A stretch of 13,313 nucleotides of DNA from Bacteroidales bacterium (lineage in GTDB: Bacteria > Bacteroidota > Bacteroidia > Bacteroidales > VadinHA17): positions 1-13,313 of the forward strand of contig JAITVX010000113.1 of NCBI GenBank assembly GCA_031285575.1, read 5' to 3'. Positions 1 to 8,000 of this stretch are shown here, one piece after another. Within the stretch, counting starts at the first letter, position 1; each line of letters begins with the position of its first letter. The translations under genes and the position numbers were made by a program. The notes below the pieces were generated by a model. The model searched no databases, was not told the DNA's origin, and was given only the letters and a program-made list of their open reading frames with translations.

Positions 1-54
1 GCTTCGCGGCGTCTTCCCGGCGGCGTTTTGAGGGCGCCGCAACTTCGCGAACAT
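1..54 (-). CDS. Possible start of another operon gene, cut by window edge
   Basis: An ATG lies only 3 nt past the stop of the WbqC-family gene on the same strand, and its frame stays open to the window edge for 18 codons (MFAKLRRPQNAAGKTPRS). The spacing would suit a further operon member. The stretch is too short to recognise and is GC-rich with an internal inverted repeat, so it could equally be untranslated sequence. No function can be assigned. Confidence 0.25.
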   Translation of the reverse strand, partial: MFAKLRRPQNAAGKTPRS

Positions 55-57
55 GTT

Positions 58-675
58 TCAGAAATGGCGGTTGAGGTAGTGGATGGCGTCGGGGCCGGTA
101 TTGAACAGTAAATCTATGGAGCTTAGGTTTGCAGCGTAGCGCTGTTCGGCGGGAAATACCTGGTTGTATGGCGCGGCAGGCAGAAATGGTGCGGCTTTGG
201 GGGTTATGCGGTAGCGATAGTCGCCGGGGGCGTTTCGGGCAGGGGTGAAACTGTCGGTATATTGTATGGCAACGGTTATTTTCATGGCAGATACCAGAAA
301 GGCGAGCAGTGCGTGGTTAAGGTCGAGAAGAAACAGGGGTTGCTTCGTTATTATTTTTTCAATTTCATTGTAGTAGAAATCGAAATACGGCGCTGCGCGG
401 TATGCTGCGCTTATGGCGCGGAGGTGCACCTGGGGCCACCGTTTTGTGTAGTCGATGCGGCACTCTTTTATTGCCGTTTTGTGAAAGCTTCCCTGCAGAA
501 CGGGAACCGTTAGTGTGAGCGTGCCGTTTGCGGTGATGATTTCGCAGCGGTTGCGGTAGGTTTGCTTAATGTAGTTTTCTTCCTTTTCAACAAGTGCGGT
601 GCGTGCCCGGCTTAGCAGCGAGAGGTAGCCTGCCGGGGGCATGTAGGCTGTTGACAGGAGGACGGTTTGGTGCAC
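58..675 (-). CDS. WbqC-family protein
   Basis: A 205-aa protein, starting at GTG, that I recognise as WbqC-like. The N-terminus (VLLSTAYMPPAGYLSLL), the following EENYIKQTYRNRC segment, and the conserved middle with KRWPQVHLRAISAAYRAAPYF and FDFYYNEIE match the usual layout, and the length is typical for Bacteroidetes members. No signal peptide or membrane segment is visible, so it should be cytoplasmic. The family is named after a protein of O-antigen gene clusters, but its biochemical role is not established. Many Bacteroidetes carry one copy outside such clusters. The gene follows larB by 10 nt on the same strand and is probably co-transcribed with the lar genes. I see no clear ribosome binding site. 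The GTG start is chosen because it places the conserved N-terminal motif right at the beginning. Confidence 0.8.
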   Translation of the reverse strand: MHQTVLLSTAYMPPAGYLSLLSRARTALVEKEENYIKQTYRNRCEIITANGTLTLTVPVLQGSFHKTAIKECRIDYTKRWPQVHLRAISAAYRAAPYFDFYYNEIEKIITKQPLFLLDLNHALLAFLVSAMKITVAIQYTDSFTPARNAPGDYRYRITPKAAPFLPAAPYNQVFPAEQRYAANLSSIDLLFNTGPDAIHYLNRHF

Positions 676-685
676 TGGCTGCGGG

Positions 686-1435
686 TTACAGTTTGTTTAT
701 CATGCTGGCGGTAAAGCCGGCGCCGAAGCCGTTGTCGATGTTTACAACGGTTACGCCTGCCGAGCAGCTCGTAAGCATTGCCAGAAGGGCCGATATGCCG
801 CCGAGGTTGGCTCCGTAGCCTACGCTGGTGGGCACGGCAATAACAGGTTTGTCAACAAGGCCGCCAACTACGCTGGCAAGTGCGCCTTCCATGCCTGCAA
901 TTACAACTGCAACCTTGCATTTCCTTATTTCGGGGAGCTTGTCGATAAGCCTGTGGATGCCGGCAACGCCTGCGTCGTATATGCGGAGGGTGGTGTTGCC
1001 CAGCAGCTCGGCTGTTACGGCGGCTTCTTCGGCCACGGGAATGTCTGACGTGCCTGCGGTTATTATTCCGATGATGCTTTCCTGCTGTGGGGGCGCCGGC
1101 GCTTTCCTGACGGATATTATGCGGGCTACGTCGTAGTATGTTGCTTCGGGCACCGACGACACAACGGCTTCGTACATTTCGCGCGATGCCCTGGTGCCTA
1201 TTACGTTGGTTTCGCGGCCGGCCATTACGCCGAATATTTCTTTTACCTGCTGCACGGTTTTGCCGGCGCAATATACTATTTCGGGATATCCGGTGCGCAG
1301 CTCGCGGTGGTGGTCTATGCGGGCAAAGCCGAGGTCGGAGTATGGAAGGTTTCTGAGTGTTTCGAGGGCGTCGGCTATGCTTGTCTGCCCGTCTCTTACG
1401 TCTTTTAAAAGCTGTTCGGTTTCTTTTATGTTCAT
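686..1435 (-). CDS. larB: LarB, nickel-pincer cofactor biosynthesis carboxylase
   Basis: A 249-aa cytoplasmic protein. LarB carboxylates the pyridinium ring of nicotinic acid adenine dinucleotide at C5 and hydrolyses the phosphoanhydride, giving the dicarboxylated mononucleotide that LarE then sulfurates. The N-terminal third (about 1-115) includes YSDLGFARIDHHRELRTGYPE and ends in the ARIISVRK region. From about 120 on it is PurE-like: ITAGTSDIPVAEEAA (125-139), GMEGALASVVGGL (181-193), PVIAVPTSVGYGANLGG (197-213) and VNIDNGFGAGF (231-241). Cys224 in the segment LTSCSAGV lies where the L. plantarum enzyme has the cysteine (Cys221) reported to form an adduct with the substrate; that equivalence is inferred by position. 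The length matches the family. The gene sits 11 nt after larE and 10 nt before the WbqC-family gene, consistent with one transcript. Confidence 0.93.
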   Translation of the reverse strand: MNIKETEQLLKDVRDGQTSIADALETLRNLPYSDLGFARIDHHRELRTGYPEIVYCAGKTVQQVKEIFGVMAGRETNVIGTRASREMYEAVVSSVPEATYYDVARIISVRKAPAPPQQESIIGIITAGTSDIPVAEEAAVTAELLGNTTLRIYDAGVAGIHRLIDKLPEIRKCKVAVVIAGMEGALASVVGGLVDKPVIAVPTSVGYGANLGGISALLAMLTSCSAGVTVVNIDNGFGAGFTASMINKL

Positions 1436-1446
1436 TGCGTGTGTTT

Positions 1447-2235
1447 CTATAGGTTCATGCTTCCGGTGCGGTATCCTTCCATGTCGAGGGTAATGTACCG
1501 GAAGCCGGCGTGTTTAAGTTTTTCAACAATCTGTTTGCGTTCGGCGGCTTCGCATATTTTATCCATAAGCTGCTGCGGGCATTCTATGCGTGCCACATCT
1601 GCGTGAACTCTTACCCGCGCTCCGCGATAGCCTTTTGCGCAGAGGCAGTTTTCGGCTTCTTCAATCATTGTGAGCGTTTCGGGTGTTACCGGCGTGTTGT
1701 GCGGAATGCGGGTAAGCATGCATGTCATTGCGGGCATGTTCCATATATCGAGGCCTTCTCGGCGCAGGTGTTCGCGTATGTCGTTTTTCGTGAGCCCGGC
1801 TTCGAGCAGCGGACTTCTTACCTGAAGTTCGCGCAGGGCTTTCATTCCCGGACGGTATTCGTTAAGGTCGTCGGCGTTTGAGCCGTCGAAAACAGTTGCG
1901 CAGCCGGCGCTTTCTGCAAAACCGGCGAGGCGCGTGAATATGGCTTTCTTGCAGTGATAGCAGCGGTTGTCGGGGTTGTTTGCAACAATAGCCGGCGTGC
2001 CGATGTCGATTATCTGATGCCTTATTCCGTACCTGCCGGCAAATTCAGTGGCCTGTTCAATTTCCCGCGACGGTATGTATGGCGTGCGGACGGTTGCTGC
2101 AACAACACTGCCGGCATGTGTCTTATGCGCCATGTATAGCAGGAACGAGCTGTCAACCCCGCCCGAAAAGGCAATCACTGCGGGGCCAGCGCTGCCGAGT
2201 ATGCCTGCGAGTTTTTCTATTTTGCTGTTTTTCAT
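1447..2235 (-). CDS. larE: LarE, pyridinium-bis-thiocarboxylate sulfur transferase
   Basis: A 262-aa PP-loop ATP pyrophosphatase. LarE adenylates the carboxylates of the LarB product and replaces oxygen with sulfur, giving the dithiocarboxylated mononucleotide that LarC metallates. The ATP-binding PP-loop SGGVDSS is at 24-30. Other family segments are RCYHCKK (91-97), FDGSNADDLNEYRPG (116-130), SPLLEAGLTK (141-150) and the terminal LDMEGYRTGSMN. Cys172, in TCMLTRIP (171-178), occupies the place of the sacrificial cysteine of L. plantarum LarE (Cys176). The protein also has C92, C95, C197 and C199. Because C172, C197 and C199 lie in the same C-terminal part, it may belong to the iron-sulfur type of LarE instead (see findings). 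The start codon overlaps the larC stop in an ATGA arrangement, which implies translational coupling. Confidence 0.93.
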   Translation of the reverse strand: MKNSKIEKLAGILGSAGPAVIAFSGGVDSSFLLYMAHKTHAGSVVAATVRTPYIPSREIEQATEFAGRYGIRHQIIDIGTPAIVANNPDNRCYHCKKAIFTRLAGFAESAGCATVFDGSNADDLNEYRPGMKALRELQVRSPLLEAGLTKNDIREHLRREGLDIWNMPAMTCMLTRIPHNTPVTPETLTMIEEAENCLCAKGYRGARVRVHADVARIECPQQLMDKICEAAERKQIVEKLKHAGFRYITLDMEGYRTGSMNL

Positions 2236-3410
2236 TTACTGCTTGCGGTAATGGTGGCCATTATTGTGCTGTAAACTTCTTTCAGCGGCAGGTTTGTTTC
2301 GGAGGCAATCTGCCGGCAGTCGTCATATTCGGGTTTAACCGACACTTCGGCGCCGTTGTAAAACGACCTTTTTATTCTTACCTGCCCCAGCGTGGTTTCG
2401 ACTGTTTCAAACTCCCGCGCCAGGGTCTCTTTCCTGAAAGGTATTACCCGTATGCCGAGCGATGTCGATTCGGTGAATATTACCTTTTTTACCGGCTCCT
2501 CGAACTCTTTTTCGCATATTGCGTGCAGCACTGCTCCCGGCCGGCCTTTTTTCATTATCACGTTTGAAAGGAATACGTCGGCGGCGCCTGCCCTGAACAG
2601 TTTTTCTGATATATAGTCGAAGAACTCGGGGTTCATGTCGTCAATGTTGCATTCCATCATAATGGCGTTGTGGCCTGTTTCGGGTGCGCCGGCTGTTTCG
2701 CCCAGCGTAATGCGCAGTATGTTGGGCACGCGGTCGTGCTGTTTGTGGCCAATGCCGTAGCCCGAACGTTCAACCTTAACAACTGTGCCTGCTCCGAACT
2801 GCGAGCCCAGTGCGGCAACAATGGCTGCTCCGGTGGGGGTTGTGGCCTCAAAGTCAACACCGCCTTTTGTAACCGGAATACCTTTAATTATCTCGGCTGT
2901 AGCCGGCGCCGGAACCGGCAGCGTTCCGTGTGCACACTTCACAAGCCCGCCCCCAAGCTCAACCGGCGACACATGCACGGCGCCAACGTCCAGGGCATCG
3001 AAACATATTGCAGCGCCCACAACGTCGATAATAGAATCGATGGCGCCCACTTCGTGGAAATGTACTTCTTCTACCGAAGTGCCGTGAACCCTGGCTTCGG
3101 CCTCGGCAATCTTTGTAAAAATCTTCATGCTTAACTCCTTCACCCTGCTGCCAAGCCCCGAACCCGATATTATTTTCTCTATGTCGGAAAGATGCCTGTG
3201 CACATGTTCGTGTACCGTTTGCCTCACGGTAACTTTTGTGCCGTATATGCCGTGGCGCTGGTCGCGCTGCACCTCGATCTCCCACCCCCGCAGGTTAAGT
3301 TTGTTCAGTTCGCCGGCAAGGAACTCTTTCTCAATTCCGAGGTCAATCATTGCACCCAGGTTCATATCTCCGCTTATGCCGGAGAAGCAGTCGTAGCTTA
3401 ATATCTTCAT
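2232..3410 (-). CDS. larC: LarC, nickel insertase for the pincer cofactor
   Basis: A 392-aa protein that inserts nickel into the dithiolated mononucleotide in a CTP-dependent cyclometallation, the last step of NPN cofactor synthesis. The N-terminus DCFSGISGDMNLGAMIDLG (7-25) is diagnostic. Potential nickel-handling histidines follow in HEHVHRHL (67-74) and VHFHEVGAID (116-125). The LarC1-type part runs to about 240 and includes TPTGAA (191-196). The CTP-binding LarC2-type part begins near NIDDMNPE (255-262) and includes MKKGRPG (286-292). In L. plantarum the two parts are joined by a programmed -1 frameshift. Here they form one uninterrupted reading frame, so no frameshift is needed. It is the first gene of the operon and overlaps larE by 4 nt; a -7 box lies about 75 nt upstream. 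Confidence 0.94.
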   Translation of the reverse strand: MKILSYDCFSGISGDMNLGAMIDLGIEKEFLAGELNKLNLRGWEIEVQRDQRHGIYGTKVTVRQTVHEHVHRHLSDIEKIISGSGLGSRVKELSMKIFTKIAEAEARVHGTSVEEVHFHEVGAIDSIIDVVGAAICFDALDVGAVHVSPVELGGGLVKCAHGTLPVPAPATAEIIKGIPVTKGGVDFEATTPTGAAIVAALGSQFGAGTVVKVERSGYGIGHKQHDRVPNILRITLGETAGAPETGHNAIMMECNIDDMNPEFFDYISEKLFRAGAADVFLSNVIMKKGRPGAVLHAICEKEFEEPVKKVIFTESTSLGIRVIPFRKETLAREFETVETTLGQVRIKRSFYNGAEVSVKPEYDDCRQIASETNLPLKEVYSTIMATITASSK

Positions 3411-3485
3411 TTTTTCAGTTCAGGTATTTATAAATGGTTAACATATTATTCAGCGGAACAGCCAAAAAACTGTCGTTGCCGCATG

Positions 3486-3493
3486 CAAATATA
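3486..3493 (-). promoter_or_regulatory. Putative -7 promoter box of the lar operon
   Basis: On the minus strand this reads TATATTTG, an exact match to the Bacteroidetes -7 consensus TAnnTTTG. It would give a leader of roughly 70 nt before larC. I see no good TTTG-type -33 box at the usual spacing, so the call rests on the -7 element and its position. Confidence 0.5.
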
Positions 3494-3736
3494 CTATTTA
3501 GAAAATAACCGGACGGTTTATATGACTTTTATTCTTTATTTATATTGAAAAAGGTGTCCCGTATTCCGCTGTTCATAGCCGGCCTGGTCATTCAGCCTGC
3601 CGAAGTGTCGTTTCGACAGGCTGAATGTCTGGGCAAACAGAATTTTGTGTATTTTATATTAATTTTTCTGAAATTTCATATTCTTTTCAGATTCGCGCAC
3701 CACATTTGCAGCGTTAAACATTTAAATAAATATATC
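3494..3736. other. Divergent intergenic region with REP-like palindrome
   Basis: Together with the larC leader (3411-3485), this is the gap between the divergent lar operon and the PepSY-like array. It is AT-rich on both sides of the palindrome at 3589-3627, and I see no coding potential. The promoter for the plus-strand genes must lie here. The best candidate -7 box is a weak CACATTTG ending near 3705, which I do not consider reliable. Confidence 0.5.
3589..3627. repeat. REP-like palindrome (16-bp arms, 7-nt loop)
   Basis: The left arm CATTCAGCCTGCCGAA (3589-3604) and right arm TTCGACAGGCTGAATG (3612-3627) pair over 16 positions with a single C/A mismatch, around the loop GTGTCGT. The core TTCGACAGGCT resembles short palindromes dispersed in many bacterial genomes. 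No T-run follows either arm, so a simple intrinsic terminator is unlikely. Only one copy is in this window. Confidence 0.7.
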
Positions 3737-4174
3737 ATGAAACGTATCACATTCTTATTGGCCGGCCTTATTATAGTGTCGGCCGCAGCGTTTGCCGACG
3801 ACGACAAACCGATTACCGTAGCCCAGTTGCCGGCCAGCGCCAGGCAGTTTGTAGAAAAATATTTTCCGGGCGCAAAGGTAGCGTTTGCTTAAACGGAAAC
3901 CGACCTGTTCGATAAAACTTACGAAGTGGTTTTTACCGACGGAAGTAAACTGGAGTTCGACCGGCGCGGCAACTGGACAGACGTTGACTGCAAAGGCACC
4001 CAGGTTCCGGCAGGAATTGTTCCGCAGCAGATAGTAGATTATGTTGAAGCCAACTATGCCGGTGCAACAATCCGCAACATCGACCGCGACACGCGCGACT
4101 ATGAGGTGTCGCTCAGCAACCGCCTCGAGCTGAAATTCAACATGCAGTTTATGCTGATAGATATTGATGATTAA
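3737..4174 (+). pseudogene. PepSY-like exported protein, interrupted by one nonsense codon
   Basis: The frame starting at 3737 encodes a signal peptide (MKRITFLLAGLIIVSAAAFA) and the first of two PepSY-like (DUF2874-type) repeats, then meets TAA at 3890-3892 after codon 51. The same frame continues without any further stop to 4174. Read through, it is 146 codons including the final stop, exactly the length of the intact copy that follows. The downstream half (YEVVFTDGSKLEFD through SNRLELKFNMQFMLIDIDD) is well conserved with that copy. At the stop position the intact copy has AAA (Lys), so a single A-to-T change explains the break. Either this is a very young pseudogene, or a sequence error, or the truncated 51-aa product and a downstream restart are tolerated. 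Proteins of this family are periplasmic; their function is unknown. Confidence 0.85.
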
Positions 4175-4195
4175 TAAACGTAAATAAACCATATC

Positions 4196-4633
4196 ATGAA
4201 ACGTATCACATTCTTACTGGCTGGCCTCATTATGATGGCCTCCGCAGCGTTTGCCGACAACGACAAACCCGTTACCGTAAAAGAACTGCCTGTGGATGCG
4301 CAGCAGTTTATAGAGAAATATTTTCCGGGCGCGAAGGTAGCGCTTGCGAAAGAAGAAAACGAACGGTACTACAAAAGCTACGAAGTGATTTTTGCCGACG
4401 GCAGCAAGATAGAATTCGACGGCAACGGACAGTGGACAGAAGTTGACTGCAGAAGTACGCCGGTTCCGTCAGGAATTGTTCCGCAGCAGATAGTAGATTA
4501 CGTAACGGCCAACTACGCAGGAGCAACAATCAGCGACATCGACCGCGACACGCGCGACTATGAGGTGTCGCTCAGCAACCGCCTCGAGCTGACATTCAAC
4601 CTGCAATTTAACCTGATAGACATTGATGATTAA
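4196..4633 (+). CDS. PepSY-like (DUF2874-type) periplasmic protein
   Basis: This is the only intact member of the three-gene array, at 145 aa. It has a Sec signal peptide (1 to about 21, ending SAAFADN) and then two tandem PepSY-like repeats. Repeat 1, about 26-86, holds LPVDAQQFIEKYFPGAKVA, YEVIFADGSKIEFDGNGQW and VDC. Repeat 2, about 92-145, holds PQQIVDYVTANYAGATI, DIDRDTRDYEVSLSN and LELTFN and ends in an acidic IDIDD tail. Each repeat follows the family pattern of a helix carrying a [YF]xGA motif and then beta strands with a DGxxxEFD-like turn. The mature protein is acidic. A role in binding a partner in the periplasm is plausible but unproven. It starts 21 nt after the broken first copy, and the 26 nt around its start codon are identical to that copy, which supports the ATG chosen. 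Confidence 0.85.
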   Translation: MKRITFLLAGLIMMASAAFADNDKPVTVKELPVDAQQFIEKYFPGAKVALAKEENERYYKSYEVIFADGSKIEFDGNGQWTEVDCRSTPVPSGIVPQQIVDYVTANYAGATISDIDRDTRDYEVSLSNRLELTFNLQFNLIDIDD

Positions 4634-4638
4634 TAACT

Positions 4639-5098
4639 GTGAAAAGTATTTTTCTGACGCTTGCGCCCGCTATCGGTGCCCTTGCATTGTGCGGATGTAA
4701 CAAGGAAGATAACAAAATGACTTCCGGCAGCCAGATGGCCGAAACGATGTTCAAGGCAAGGTATCCCGAAGCAACCGCAACACAATGGGAAAAGAAAGGA
4801 GACTACTGGGTAGTCGATTTCCTGAAAGATGAAAGCGGTAGCCGACTTGCATGATAACGACGACAGCGGGAAATACCTGCCGTCAACGCTTATAACACTT
4901 TCCGACCGTGTAAAAACATATGGAGAGGGACATGACTGAGGTTGACATCCTCGATGGCGCCACCCACCGCGAACTGCTTTTCGATGCCAGCGGCGAATGG
5001 GTGCGCACGAAAACGGAAATCAGAACGACAGCCGTTCCGCAAAACATCATGGACGCACTTAACGCATCGGCTTACGCGGCGTATTTTCCCATGCGGAA
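4639..5098 (+). pseudogene. Degenerate PepSY-like lipoprotein gene
   Basis: A GTG at 4639, 5 nt after the previous stop, opens a 71-codon frame with a lipoprotein signal (LALCGC, lipidated Cys20) and half a PepSY-like repeat (MFKARYPEATATQWEKKGDYWVVDFLKD). It stops at 4852-4854. Homologous-looking sequence continues in two other frames: SGKYLPSTLITLSDRVKTY in the frame covering 4853-4939, and TEVDILDGATHRELLFDASGEWVRTKTEI, followed by PQNIMDALNASAYAAY, in the frame of 4920. At least two frame breaks are therefore needed, and part of the second repeat helix appears missing near 4925. The frame then runs into the 3' end of the convergent large gene, so the natural C-terminus is gone. The mature N-terminus CNKEDN carries a K-E-D run resembling the Bacteroidetes lipoprotein surface-export signal. 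Confidence 0.75.
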
Positions 5099-8000
5099 TT
5101 ATTCTTCAGCCGGGCTATCGCTCAACATTCTGCGGAGAAAATTTGTGAGGCGGCCTTCTGCGGCAATCATGTAGGTGTAGGGTACCCTTACGGATGCATC
5201 GGGGTGCTTGCGGGCATTTACTTTGAGACCTGATATCAGCGCGTTATACGATGTGTTTGAGGATTGTGTCATTAAAACACCACGGAAATATGAGAAATAA
5301 TACCATGTGTTGTCACTGGCTTTCAGGTAAACGTCGAACATGTCGCCCGACCGCCTTCTCTGTATCTCTACATATCCGTCAACATAAACATTAAGAGGCT
5401 GGATGCCAATAAACCCTATCCCGATTTTACCTTTCGACCGGAATGATGAGGTTGGGGCATTCCAGTACATTTTAACGTCATTCAGTAGAAGTTTGTAGGT
5501 AAATTCTTTTGGGAGGCTTCTTGTTGCGCCAAACAAGCCCATGTCCTGGTTAAGCTGGTCGGCTGCCGAAACGCCTATAAGGTCTTTCATCGCCTTTGTA
5601 TAGAGGTCGGTATTCAGACTTACCGGCGAAAGGGTGGGTATCATTCTTAATTCATCGGACATCATCTTCAGTGCGGCATCAGAGAAATGGAAATCGGCTG
5701 CAAGTATCAATTCCATGTTCACACTGCTGGAATCGAAACTGTGGATATATCCGCCTGCACCAGAAAGATTGAACAGGTCGTATTTTGCACCAAAGTTAAG
5801 TTTTCCTTCGCCAAGCATTATGCAGAAATTTTTGTCGAAGGTAACAAGGTTGCCGTTTTTTGTAGGATCCGACAGCTTATCGAGAGAGCCTATCAGGTAG
5901 CGTCCTTTTTCCTTTTCAAAATAAAGGTATCCGTTGGCATCAACGAGTGGACTGTCTGACCACAATCGCTGGGCAGACAGGAATGCAGGATAGTAGTACG
6001 AAGAATCAGCGTTAAGGTATGACCCCGATATAACAAGCTCGTCGTTGCTGTTTCGTGCTGTTTCGGCAATGGGTATCAGCACTCTTTGCGGGTCAATGGC
6101 CGATTTGAATTTAACGTCAAGCGATGCCAACCCGATGCAATTCTGAACTATGCCTGCGGCGCCTGTAAATGTTAAAAAATCGTTTCTGGCCGACAGCATT
6201 ACATCGCCTGCAAAGGTAAAAGCGGGGCTTAGTGTAAAGTTCTGATTACCGGGTATAACTCCGCGAGCCGTTGTTGTCATGGTATCGACTGTTATTTCGG
6301 AGAATTTTATTTGCTGAACGTTTTCTTCCTCGTCCATATAGCCGTACTCGGCACTGCCTCCATATCTTTTTGATGTTTCAATATTTACCACCGCCGAGTG
6401 CAGTATATGCCTGTTGTTTACGGCAATTGTAGCGTTATGCAACGTTTCAATTCTTGCCCGGCGCGACAGGGTTATTTTTCCGCTGTCGGGCTGTATTAGC
6501 GCATCGGCAATATGGATATAGTTGATGTTTTCGGCTTTAACAAGTTCATTGTCGAGGTTGTATGAGCCTTTCCACGATGAAAAGGCAATGGTGTCGTTCA
6601 TATTGTTTGTGGAAAAGAACGTAGGTTTGTCGAGCGATGAGAAAGGTTGTTTTACAAGATCTTCAGCGCTCATAAGCGGAGTGTTCGATTTGCCTTTCTG
6701 TTCCATGTTCAATATCCTGCTTTGCATGTTGTAGGTAAAATCGGTCATTGTGCAGATGTACTGTATTTCTGGGAATTTAACCATGGAAGAGTCGGTGTTG
6801 AGCCGGAAATTTGCCAGCTGTGTTTCAAAGTTTATGTCGCTGTTAACGTCTTCCGCTATGAAAGAATAGCCGTTTGTTGATCTCGATTTCAGGTTATAAA
6901 CAGACGTATCTGCTTTTATAGCGTTTGAACTGAAGTTAAACCTGTCTGAAGTAATTCTCGAATCGGACAGGTCAATTGCCCCGAAAGCCATCAGTTTGGC
7001 TGGGGTCAGGTTTATTGTACCGTCAAGCACTGTTCCGTTTTCGAACATGTCGAATGTTTTGCCCGCTTTATTTGAAGCTATCCATTCGTCGGTTTGCGTG
7101 AGCCATTTTACGGATACGTCGGTACTGTTGAGAGCGGGAAACAGCCCGGCAGGATCTTTTTCCATGTTGAATGTTTTGGCCTCGGTAATCATTGAGTCGG
7201 GAAAGAATTTGAATTCATCGGCCTCGGTTGTTGATGTAAGGCGTTTAAGCGCTCCTCCACCTGTCAGCCCTCTGTTGCTCATCTGAATCTGGTTGAACAT
7301 GCGGGCCTTGTCATCATAAACTCCGATACCTTCTTCCGGTATAATCATGTTGAATCCAAGCGAATTGTCGGCCTGTATTGTCAATGTCTGCCTTGTGGGT
7401 TTAAGTACGCTGCCGCCTGTAAACTCGCCGGCAAGGTTAATATCTTCGGATGAATAATGATCAATATTTTCATATGTAAAAGGATCTATTTTGAAATAGA
7501 AACTTTCCTGGGCATATATTCCTTCAAGGCCCGGTATCTTGTCATAAAATATATATGACGGAGATACGGAATTGAATATCGGGTACTCTTTGTAGCTTTT
7601 CAGCCCCGATTTATTTTCGGGCCTGTCGATAAAAATCTCTGCGGTACCAAGCTGTATCATGTTGTTTATCGGCTTTATTATAGGGTTCCCGTCCCTGTTG
7701 CGCTGGTCGGTCTCTACTGCTATTTTGATAGAGTCCACTTTCTGAAGCCGTATTTTAAAGGTGTCGTAATTGAACGAAAACTGTTTGCCGTAGGCTGTAA
7801 ACAAGCCTGCTTCCACTACTCCATCGAATGATATGCCGCGATTCCTTTCAATAACCAGCTGCTGGTTGTAGGGATACATGGCTACCTTCTGCGAATCGCT
7901 TACCATAACGCCTCTGACGCCGTTGACTGTAAGGTTGTAGTTTCTAAGGTCGAGAATGGCATTGTCAACAGGTGTTCTTGTGGAACTGACGATGCGTATT

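Noticed and set aside
1..57. GC-rich inverted repeat (GCGGCG 20-25 with CGCCGC 35-40) as a terminator after the WbqC-family gene
   Set aside because: No T-run follows on either strand and a possible coding frame overlaps it; the window edge prevents judgement.
2079..2567. Plus-strand open frame of 162 codons across the larE/larC junction
   Set aside because: It is antisense to two confidently identified genes, is Cys/Phe/Arg-rich without domain signature, and is typical of shadow frames in GC-rich coding DNA.
3411..3480. Nickel/cobalt riboswitch in the larC leader
   Set aside because: The predicted leader is only about 70 nt, AU-rich, and lacks a recognisable multi-helix structure; no terminator-like stem is present.
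3589..3627. Palindrome as an intrinsic terminator
   Set aside because: There is no T-tract on either side and no gene ends nearby on either strand.
4920..5174. Separate 84-codon gene downstream of the lipoprotein fragment
   Set aside because: Its sequence continues the PepSY-like repeat pattern of the fragment just upstream, and its last 25 codons overlap the 3' end of the large convergent gene; it is part of the pseudogene.
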